Shown piece after piece: positions 13,001-22,923 of a DNA stretch of 64,000 nucleotides. This DNA is from Tetracladium setigerum. Taxonomy: Eukaryota; Ascomycota; Leotiomycetes; Helotiales. The position numbers and the translations under genes were made by a program. The notes below the pieces were generated by a model. That model saw only the letters and a program-made list of their open reading frames with translations. It searched no databases and was not told the DNA's origin. The stretch lies in contig PZJY01000011.1 of assembly GCA_031472005.1 (NCBI GenBank), positions 310,001 to 374,000 of the forward strand. The letters are read 5' to 3'. Each line of letters starts with the position of its first letter. Position 1 is the first letter of the stretch.

Positions 13001-14520
13001 GTTGAAGGAGTGACTATGGCAGAAACATAAGCAGAAGCAGAAATCAACAGAAACTATGAGCAAAGGGAAGCGCAGAATGAAGAGGCATGAAGCACGTATT
13101 AATCTGACCAAGACGGAGATGGTGTGAATGTGATAGAGGGTCCATTGATTGCCAAGACACCGAGGCACGATCGGACATCTCACCAACCAACGGACGTCCC
13201 AGATACACCGACTGCCAAACTCTTGTCCTTCAGATGTCAATTTCCTTTTCTCTTCCTTTCCCGAATCTTTCATTCTTCCTTGAAACTTCTCAACAACTTC
13301 AAGTGACAGTCTTGTTGAGATATCCCGGGGGTGGGGCAGCCGTTCATGTCCACATTGCAGTGAATTGGCAAGTCCTGTGCAAGTATCACATGGTGAAGGA
13401 GAATCTCCCGAGGGCCGACCTTCTTATTTTTTGCAATATTTTGGTGTTTTAAGATCATAGCCGGCGAAGAGATCGTAATGTTGGATTGTCACAGTTCTCG
13501 TCCTTTTATAATGCTGTGGTGCTGTTTTGTTTAGCCGGAGATTCAATATCTCTGCTGGCTGTTGACGCATTTCAATAATTATCGAGCCAAATTATGGCCA
13601 CTGTACTCTCCTCCAGATCACACAGTTCTTCCTGTGTATTGCGAAAACGCGTTACCTCATTTCCTTGACCGATAGCTTGCAGCACTGGAGGAATGTCTCA
13701 TCGATAATGAAGAAGTATCGGCAAAAGCGGGCACCAACGTACCCTCGTGGCCTTGCGGCTTGCAAGAAGAACACAGCAATCTCTCCCTTCTACGGTCACA
13801 ACTTCAAAATTAATACAGACGACTGAGATGAGAGCATGAAAGATTTCCTTCTATTACTTGTTTGGTGTTCTAGAGTTGATTGAGAGTGTGCCATGTTATG
13901 GTGTTCTAATATCTTAACCCTCCTAGTGTCTAGTCGAATAGACTTTTCAGGAATAATTCTAAGATATTACCAATACTAACTGTTGGTTACTCTAAAGTAA
14001 CTAACCGTAATTCTAATTCTCGTGAAATTGTGACAGCACTGTTACGATCAATAAAAGCTCTATTATTCGTAAGTGTGATGTCTGGAGAGCAGGCTCCTAA
14101 TGAAGCTGGAAGCCGCTCAGCTATGTAAGAGCTTACTAGCGCGGATCACTTGTCACGTGGCAGTGTGACATATCAGAAATTCACTCCTATTTGGGTTACT
14201 GACGCTAACCTTTTAGGACGATATGCTAGTGCCTCCGTCGGTCCATATCAAGTCGATGACTGTCTTTTCTAGTCCGCCTTCCTCCCTGAATTTGTTAACT
14301 TTCATCTTGCGAATCAAAAAAATACATTCTTGTCCAATAATCACCCTTACATGTCTGGTCCGTCCAATTCTTTTCGCGTTGAAAGACAATCCAATTATCG
14401 AAGAAAATATTCAACTAAGCACGGTCTCGGAGCTTTGATTTCTCAAAAGCAAGAAAAACATCTAGAAAATTTCACCTCAAGCAGCATACAAAATGAATTT
14501 TCGAAGTCAACCCACACAAA
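13001..14520. other. intergenic region
   Basis: The first 300 bp are the 5' flank of the thioesterase-like gene. From about 13800 the sequence becomes A+T-rich. No frame with coding character was found before the decayed hydrolase that starts near 14521. Confidence 0.5.
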
Positions 14521-15443
14521 ATGAATTTCTACGATCCTCCTAGCGACTCTACTACGATCGTTCAGCCTTTCAGCGGCAAACTCATCCACACCATGATCAT
14601 CCTTCACGACTGCGGAAACTTTGGCTCAGATCTGGCGAGAAGCTTCTTCGAAAGCAAATCCACCGATGGCCGAAATCTTCCCAACCATCAAATGGGGTCT
14701 CCCTACCTCCAAACTTCGTGGCTCAGCAAAGCAACACTTCGAGTTCGGTTCGACTTCATTTGTCAAGGGTCTCGAAAGCCAGCAGTTCCTCTCTCAATGG
14801 TTTGATATCTGGGATATCCATACTCCGGATTTCAGACAAGACCTGATGATCCAAGGCCGACGAGAAAGTTGTGATGAAATTCTGAAAATTATTCATGAGG
14901 AATCCGATCATGTCCTCTTGAGAGAATTGTGCTTGGTGGAATAGGCCAGGGTTGTGCAGCTGCAATGTACACTCTTCTTAAGTCTGATATCAAACTCGGA
15001 GGCTTCATTGGTTTTAGCGGTTTTCTCCCTTTTCAAAGCACCTTAGAGAGATTCCCTTGGGTGGATCCAACTAACGGCAAAGAAATATCTCAGCGCTTGC
15101 GATCGCTTCTTCTTCAACGAACGGACGGGGCAACCAAAACAGACACCGACGACTTGGCCATGCTTCTTGGTGGTTTGTCAGTAAACTTGAGTGGAAAGAC
15201 TCCGATTTACTCGCCCACTCACGAAATGATGAGGTAAGAGACAGCTGGTGTGATTCAAAAAACCAAATGCTAACATGTTTGCAGGTTGTTCATATACATC
15301 AGGGCGCTCGCCTATACTAGACCTGCATTGCCCTTGGCTTTGAGGTAATGTGGAAGGAATATGAAGACGGCGGTCACTGGATCCATTCAGAATATGGAGT
15401 CAATGATATGGCTAATTTTCTTTCCCAAATGTTGGGGATCTGA
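14521..15443 (+). pseudogene. decayed acyl-protein thioesterase/carboxylesterase-like hydrolase
   Basis: The conceptual product follows the phospholipase/carboxylesterase (alpha/beta hydrolase) family: HTMIILHDCGNFGSDLA near the N-terminus, TIKWGLPTSKLRG, SQWFDIWDIHTPDFRQ, then IVLGGIGQGCAAAMY, GGFIGFSGFLPF and, last, WKEYEDGGHWIHSEYG. It is broken several ways. A +1 shift lies near 14672 (CTTCCCAACC) and a -1 shift near 14914. The nucleophile elbow reads G-G-I-G-Q-G, so the expected Ser in G-x-S-x-G is Gly (codon GGC). An intron fossil (GTAAGA...GCAG, 15234-15284) precedes the last part, which also loses its frame around the region expected to hold the catalytic Asp. The His-containing end is readable up to TGA at 15441-15443. 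Loss of the catalytic Ser argues for a real pseudogene rather than only sequence error. Confidence 0.8.
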
Positions 15444-17203
15444 AGGATGAACCACTGGGTTCCCAATAGATCGCTGTGCCTCACTAGTGCATGTCCACAT
15501 TGGCGGACTGCAAAAGTGGTATGAGCAAAAAGTCGCCAAGTTGCATCAACTATATGAGTATTAAGGGGAGAAGAATTCTGCTTAGTACTCAAGGGCGTAG
15601 AGACTCGCGTCCAGTATTTCTATTGAAGTGAGAGACGAGGAAAAAGAGATTGAGGGTTTGGTGTCCTGGGCTGGCTTCCGACGATCAGCGAGCTAGCCGC
15701 CATCCGTTCTGATACCCAATGATGCCCTATCTCGAAAAGAATAGACGCGATTCGTGAACGAAGTTGTTTTTGAGCAAACGGAAACAAAACTGCTTGGCGA
15801 TCCTGGATTGTTTGGATTATGATGGTAGCACGAAGTGTTGTTACTCGACATAGAAGTACATCCGAACTTTTAAATTACCAGGCATTCTAGTCTCTCAATG
15901 ATACCTAAGAATGCAATCCAGTCACTAACGGCAGCCAGAAAATACGAAGCTCCACAGCTTCTAGACACTTAAAAAGGAATAGACCAGTGCTTTGACGCAC
16001 TCTTGGAGTTCAATCGCATTATTGTGATTTGTGGTCTTGTTTCCTCGACCAAAACACCGGCTAAGCATGAACAATAATTCCAGTATGCTATTTTTCAACA
16101 ATTGTGCCCAAACCCAAGTTGGCAACGCGCACGTCAAAATCGTAAACTTCCAGAAGCCATCAAACACAGCAGTCAAGTCAAACTTTCAGCTTCCAAACAC
16201 CATCTGTCAGAACTTGGACCCGAGTCAGTGGGTACCCATTCACCCATTCAGCCCGCCAAGCGAACCAGGAATCCCACGCGACCTTAGCGACTCCAGATCT
16301 CCACACGAGTTTCAACCTCTGCTCGTTGATCTGGCTTTTTCATCTCCGTTTCGACAGTTCGTGCCGGAAGCTCAACATCAATAGTGTGTCTATTTTCCAC
16401 CTGCCCCGTACGCACGACAAATGCGAGAAATGAAGGCTCACACCTCGCGCTGTAAGTGGCGGCTGTCAAGTGAGGCGTCCGGAAATGGCTTTGGGACGGA
16501 CTCATGCTCTGCAGAACACTAGTTCTACTGGCGGCGGAAGGAAACCTTTTCTGGATCAGATTCTTGCCTGCCGCGTACGTCAGGGGGTTAACTTTTTGAC
16601 AAGTTGTTAATTGTTGCCTCTTATTATTTGTACCGGTGGTGATTTGAGTTAGACTTCCTTCCGTGCGTTTTGTCTTACCAAATGATTATGGGTTCATCAG
16701 GCTTTCCGCATTCTTCTGGGTGGGTTTGCGGATCCGGCACGAATGCGAAACCCCGTCCCATCCAGTATGGTATGCAGACGACTCGGAGCATTCGAAGGTT
16801 TAACGTTGTCGGAATAGATGAGGTGGACTTGGTCGACTAGTATGACTGGCTGTCAGTGGCAATCGGAGCCTCCTCAGTCAAGGATCACACGTGGATTTTC
16901 TTGAGAGCTCCCTGTACCCTGGAATCGTATGATGCTTCACAAGTACTTTGCCGCAAACTTTGATAGGTCGGATGAGAAAACACACTATTATGCGACTGGG
17001 TTGTCGGTGGGATGCGACGAAGCATAGACCTGTACTGGATCTTATACCATGAGAAGATCTCCCAGCTTTCCTTTCTTTTTCCTCTCCTTCCCCATGTTGC
17101 GCCTTGGATATCATGAATATCGAAAAACTCAGTTAAAGGTGTTCGTTTTCGCTACCATAGAGTGGCATCTTGGCGATTCGACATTACCTGCGGATGGTAG
17201 ACG
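15444..17203. other. intergenic region
   Basis: 1.76 kb with only short frames on both strands and no recognisable product. Its right part is the likely promoter and leader of the seven-helix protein gene starting at 17204. Confidence 0.5.
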
Positions 17204-19263
17204 ATGGAAGGTGGTGTTCCGAGTGCTGCCGTGGGAGTGTCGGTTGGCGTCTTGCTGTACTCATTTATATCATGGTTCTTGGGTTTGATGCTTGTTGGTT
17301 TGCTGATCTCCTTTGGAGAGAAGCTCTCATGTATGTTTTGGCGGACGAGATGGAGATCTTTTCTCTGCTGGGAAGCTGACCCATTACATAGATGTCACAA
17401 TACATTCCTGCTTTACCTCACTCAGCACTCTCGCATCAATCATCCAACAAATACATTTCGCTCTACGATGGCAGTCAGTAAAACAGTCGCAGTTCGACAA
17501 GGCGATTCGTGCCTTGTCATTCCCAGGACTGACTTTCGTCGGGGGCTCTCAAACAGTAGACATGACATTATATTTTATCCGTAGGAGCTTTTCCAAGGTC
17601 AATACTTTTGAGCTTGAACAAGCTAATGTTTTTGCAGAGTTCTGGTGTTATAACACTATGGCACTTAATATTTTCTTTTGGTGAGAGTGGTCAACAGACT
17701 GGGAAAGAAGATATGTGCTTACAGAATCGCAGGTCAATCGATTTGTTTACCAGCGCTTGGGGTTTTCGTATTCAATGGATGGGAGACCTTCTTCCCCAGA
17801 TGGGCCCCATATCCAAAGTATTTTCAGTCATATTTCCCGCCTCATCATCGGCCTAATGAACGCCCAATTCGTTCTCAAATCTGGCACCGCGACTTTTATG
17901 ATCTCGAACACAACAAGTGGGTGAATATCCAGCCACCAATTGAGTCTACGCTAACCAGCTACTTCAGTATTCACGGCACTCGCGACGGGCAGTATTCTAC
18001 TCGTTCTGATCCTCTACAAATACATGAGAACTCGACGCCTAGCAACTGGTGGATCGAGAAGAGGAGGATGGTGGGCTTCACGAGACTCGAAATCACAACA
18101 GAGCAGAGATGTCGGAAGTAACTACGTTGCTGGTACCACAACCCTCTCCACAAGAAGTTCCATCTACGATCGAGCGCTTGTAACTCGCTTTAGCATTGGT
18201 TTTATAATTCTCGGGTAAGTTATTTCCTCCACTTCTGGGAACTATGGAGAGAGCAAGGGTGCTGATCACCTGGAGGGGAAATAGATTCTTTCTTGGTGCT
18301 ATCGTGGTATTTTCTTACGTCTCATCAACAACAAACGACTCCATAGCTGCAGCTGGTCGTCCGGATCTTTCCACTAAAGGAGCTATAGTCGACATCCTTC
18401 TTTTCATTCCTGGTGTCACAGCCTCCCTGGTCACCTTCCTCGTCTTCGGCACGGCCAAATCATGGCGCCAGTACCGCGATCTCCTCGTCGGTTGCTGCGG
18501 AATCCGCAATAAAATAATTCAACGCAAATTCCTGCGCCAACGTGAGGACGAGGACGAAGGTGGTGTTGTTAATAATAATAATAACGGAAGGATAGTAGGC
18601 GAGGAAGAAGGAGTGGAATTTGTGATTTTGCCGAGGCTTGAAACTACGCCGAGTTTTGAGGAGAGGAAGCGAAATGAAGAGGCAACGAAGAGAGTGCAGA
18701 TGTTTGCGAGGGAGATTCGTAGGGAGAGTGGCCATTCGCGTATGACCTCGGGAGAGACGATGTATCGAACAAATACTGCCGCGACAACTTTGGTTTCGCA
18801 TGCTCAGCTGCCGGCTACTTCGCCGACTATACCTTGGGGAATACAGAATGATGATGGGAATGTAAGGAAATCGTTCCATCAGAGAGGGAATAGCAATCCT
18901 GCTCCTGCGGAAGGGAGGATGCAGTTTCATAGGCCGAGGCCGAGCTTTAATAAGGGGAGTAGCAGTAGGTCAACGACGACTACTGGATATGGGTTCGATA
19001 GTCCTGAGGTTGGAATCGGGAGGGATGTTGAAGATCAGGTTATTCAATTTGACCCCGCGGAGGTCAGGGAGGAAAGGAGAGAAACGTTTCGGTGAGTTGC
19101 TTCTCCTAATTTGGGACGACGACAAACTGACGAATGGTTATGAAGATCTCCTTTGACGATGAATAAACCGGACGGAAGAATTCCAAATGCTCCAACAGAA
19201 CCAGAGAGAGGAAGAAGCATGAGAAGGAATACATATTGGCCTGCGGGCGATGGACCCTCCTAA
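17204..19263 (+). CDS. seven-transmembrane receptor-like protein, frame-shifted in assembly
   Basis: Six exons give a coherent model: 17204-17580, 17638-17680, 17733-17916, 17968-18214, 18285-19091 and 19146-19263, all with GT-AG introns of 51-70 bp in matching phase. Seven hydrophobic segments follow in order: VGVSVGVLLYSFISWFLGLM; TIHSCFTSLSTLASIIQQI; CYNTMALNIFFW; VFSVIFP...LIIGLMNAQFV; FTALATGSILLVLILYKYM; LVTRFSIGFIILGFFLGAIV; and ILLFIPGVTASLVTFLVFG. A hydrophilic, Ser/Arg-rich tail of about 250 residues comes after the last helix. This topology suggests a GPCR-like sensor, but I recognise no named receptor family. Three frame breaks, each equal to one missing base, occur near 17329-17335, 17361-17367 and 17836-17838. 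A 25-bp GT-AG interval (17331-17355) could bridge the first two but is too short for a usual intron. If exon 6 is not used, the protein stops at 19095. Confidence 0.7.
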
Positions 19264-20278
19264 GAGTCTTTACCACTGGATGGAGACCATGACCGACGGA
19301 CAACGAGAATAAGGAATGTAACACCAATGACAACGATTAGAGCAACCGGAAGGACACGGAAAACAGGACTGGGAAATGATCTTTGGGAAGATCTGGGATA
19401 TCCATAAAATGGGAACGGTCGGGGATACACAACTGGTTGGGACTGGTACAAAACCATGCTTGCACATATTTCCGGCTTGTCCGTGGCAAGGGAAGATCGA
19501 GCAAACTTTTAAGTTACAACTTGGACATGTGTTATTATTTTCTTATCGGCGATTTTTATTTTGTATAATACCCCAGTTAGGAAGGTTTGATTACCTTGAT
19601 CAAAATTTCAATGAAGTGTAAAATTCGGAATTTCTCCAGCACTGATCCATGATGAACGGTGGGACCTTAGCCTTAGAGAACACATTTTATCTAAGGAGTT
19701 TAACATTTCACACAGGATGCGTTGATCTAAACTTATTTAACAACTTCTTTACCCCCAAAAACATGAAAGATTACAAAAAGGAATGTTGGAGTGCTTCCAA
19801 ATCATCCCCCAAAAAGAACCTTCCTGACCCCAGATTCAGCTGCATCAAGTTTCCATAAAGTCCCACAGACGATATTTACAGCAGCTACCTCACATCCACC
19901 TAACTCGACGGACCGAGCAATAGATGCTTTGGTGAAAGGCGAAACTACGTATCTGGATTCTTAGCATTTAGATTTGAAGATAAAGACATGTTTTTCGCGG
20001 GGAGTCAACGTGGGGTTGAATGGTGAAAGTCTTAAGCGGTCACCTCCGTCTCATACCCGTTCTTCAAGATGCAGCAGGGGAAATCTCTTTACTGCCTAGA
20101 CTTGCACTCTCACCGACATTCTTTTTTGGAATAAGACGTCTCTGTTTATACCTAATAATGTACTATTGCCATGACTATTCAGGCGAATTCTGCATTCTAA
20201 CTGCTCCAGAAATTGACGCCCTCGTCCGGAATAAAGCAGTGAAGTTCAATCCAAGCGGTCTGAAAATTCTTCAGAAAT
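19264..20278. other. intergenic region
   Basis: This is the spacer between two convergent genes. The minus strand at 19270-19527 has an open cysteine-rich frame, but it lacks a proper start and is not called as a gene. The remainder shows nothing recognisable. Confidence 0.4.
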
Positions 20279-21241
20279 CTACTGCTTGATAATTCGGGCG
20301 ATAACCTCACTTAGATTCTCCTCTGGCAGCCCAAGTGACTTGTTGCACAGCAAATTGTCCTTTTCAAAATTTGCGCCTCTATCTGTGCCATCAGCGTAGA
20401 GTAGCATCAGGATAAGTAAGTTCAAGCCCCCAGACTGGTCCTTCTCATCCAATTTCCTTGCATTCTGTAAAGCTACATCTTCCGTCAATCTTCGAATGTC
20501 CCACTTGACGCCAGTCGCTTTCTCTAATTCCTCAAGAACCTGTAATTGTGAAACCGTGAATGATGCCACAAAAATCGGCTTGTTCTTCGTCTCTTCGGGC
20601 TTCAAAAGCACCTTGACCACAGCAGCAGCCACTGTTCCTATATTCGTAGTCGACCACTGCTTCTCGCCGGAATCGTAGATTGTAACACGATTTTTCTGCA
20701 AATTAAAGCCGAGCCATCCGCTCTCAAGACCCCAATCAAAGAATTGTCCAGAGTGGACAGCTGTCCAAGTCAATCCGGAACTTTCTTTAGTCTTGAGATG
20801 GGCGATGACTTTGGCTTTGTCGGCGTAGAGGGGAACAAGATCGGCAGCTGCTTTGCAGGTATTATTACCATACTCAGAAGGGATGAATCGCTTTACGCCA
20901 GCCTTCACAGCAGCATCGATCATACGAAGGTGAACTGTATAAGGTCGTGCTGGCAGAGCTGAAACGAGGGCATCTTGACCCTTGAAGGCTTCAACAAGCT
21001 GATCGAGTGGATAATCGACATCCACCTTGTAGACCTTAATATCAGGAGGAAAGGTTGAATTCGAGGTTTTGCGGGAGAGAATGGTTAAATTGAAAGCATT
21101 GGCTTTTTGGAGTGCTGCGAAGACCTCAGTGCCAACGAGACCTCCAGACTGCGGAATGTTCTGGTCAGCGGATGCGGCTAGCACTTAGAAAAACGAGAAA
21201 CTTACACCCATCACCATAACATTCTTAATTGTTTGTGCCAT
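20279..21241 (-). CDS. NmrA-like / isoflavone-reductase-family NAD(P)-binding protein
   Basis: Exon 1 (21241-21206) encodes MAQTIKNVMVMG. A 57-bp GTAAGT...CAG intron follows, then exon 2 (21148-20279), giving 301 aa. The Rossmann start is split by the intron: V-M-V-M-G then SGGLVGTEVFAAL. Next come LTILSRKTS (about residues 35-43), ALVSALPARPY, and KAGVKRFIPSEYGNN (about 105-120), which is typical of the PCBER/isoflavone reductase family. YADKAKVIAHLK holds the conserved Lys, and LTWTAVHSGQFFDWGL precedes the substrate region. Members are NADPH-dependent reductases or redox-sensing regulators of the atypical SDR group, cytosolic. The exact substrate is unknown and no pathway partner is adjacent. 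Confidence 0.9.
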
Positions 21242-22923
21242 TCTCTCAAGTAGTCAAATTTGGATTTGTTGAACATTCGTGGTGGGTTGATGATTCTGAG
21301 AACGGTGATGATGGTATATTATGTCAGGTGACTGATGCAGGTAGTATTACCAGTCAGCAGCCTCTTGAGGAGCAAGATGAATGACGTGGCTATTGGGAAA
21401 AAGACGCTGCATTCCATAATACTCGAGGGCACCAGCAGCAAGAAGAATGCACTGCGCCTCTTCCCGTCAGTTCGAATGTGATCGCCAGAAGTCAACAAAA
21501 TGATGGCCTAAATCTAGGAGAGAAAAAGCTCCAGAACGTCTTGAATTTTTATTTCATCTTGGTTGACATTCTGCATTTTACTGATGCCGTCCAGAATATA
21601 CAGTATAGGGATAGAATAACAGTAGAAAGGGCTGGTCATTTCTGCGAATCAAAAGTGTTATCTATTCTCCTGCATCCCTCCGACGATATCCCTTCCATAC
21701 ACAGAGAGTAAGTCAGCCTAATACATTTTGCTTCTTATATGAATGCAATCCCATAACTCAACATTATATCACTTCTAGCTACTACCCACGGTCACAGCAG
21801 TAGCACAACTTATTAGAACTATATATAATCGATTTAGATCACTAGGGGATAGCATACTATCCCTCGACCTTAATAAGCGATATTAAAAAGTTAAAAATAA
21901 AAGAATTGTTCAATAAGTAATATTATTATTATATTAAGTTATTATAATAGGTATTAAACCCCTTCCCCCTTTGAGACCTACCTTCTTCCCTTTTTATTTT
22001 ATTAACTTATTAATTTTTATTATAATATATATTAACCTCTTATAAATAATACGTGTTGCCGGGGGGGAGGGGGGCTCCTGAACTCTCATCCCTACCCCAC
22101 CTAAACTGAAAGTCAGTAAAAGGGTATAGACAAAGGTGATTAGGTAAACGGGAGGATGTGTTGAGAGAGAGAGAAAAACGCTTCTCGTTTAACATTGGCA
22201 TGTAGAGAAAGAAGGTTAAGTCTGCGGTGAAAATGGTGGTCGAGGGCATGCAAAGTCCTGGATGTTACACTTCACAAACTGGGGGGAAAAAAAGTCAAGC
22301 AAGAACGAACATCACGCAGAAAGAATCAAAGGTAAAACAAAACATGCCATATATTCCAAAATCCAAACCAAAACAATAAATAAAACCCAAAAGACTCGCA
22401 CGCTCGCTAGCTACAGATAAAACACCAATCCTATCATTACAACAATTTCATCCCGTTGACCATTGTTCCATTGTTTCCGTTCATATATTGTATCCACTCC
22501 CCCCTTTCTTCCCCGCTCCTCCCCCTTGTCCCCTTAGATACTAAAGAAAAAGAAAAGAAAAAAAGTTCATGCATTTTCATCATATTCGCAAGCATCGTAA
22601 GTCATTGATCATGAATCGTTAATCCCTCCACACCACACCACACCACAATCCCAGCCCCAATTCCCCGCCAAAACAAAATCCAAAGCCCCAAAGAAAAAAA
22701 AAGAAAAAAAAGTTCAAAAGCCACAAACCGATAAAAAGAGTAAAAGAAATTCGTTTCCGTTCTGTCGTTCAAGTATCATTTGTCGTAGTTCGTTATGTTT
22801 GCAGTCGCTTGCATGGATTGGTATTTTCCTTCTACTGTTGCTTTTTGTTTGTCCCCTTTTCCTTCGTTGTCGTTTTTCCATGCTAGTTATTTCACATATT
22901 TTCAATTTTTCAATTTGGTTGGT
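21242..22923. other. intergenic region with A+T-rich block
   Basis: The left 200 bp are the 5' flank of the NmrA-like gene. The A+T-rich block is listed separately. From about 22250 to 22790 the sequence is rich in homopurine and A runs (for example near 22540-22565 and 22690-22712), which fits the long 3' flank of the BTB gene. No coding region is supported. Confidence 0.5.
21815..22055. repeat. A+T-rich block, possible decayed repeat
   Basis: About 240 bp made almost entirely of A and T, dense in TATTA, TTAATA and ATATAT words, contrasting sharply with the flanks. It contains a small inverted repeat GGGATAG-cata-CTATCCC at about 21846-21863. It ends at a G-run (gccgggggggagggggg, about 22058-22074). 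The composition fits an element mutated by repeat-induced point mutation or a relic repeat, but no family can be named. Confidence 0.4.
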
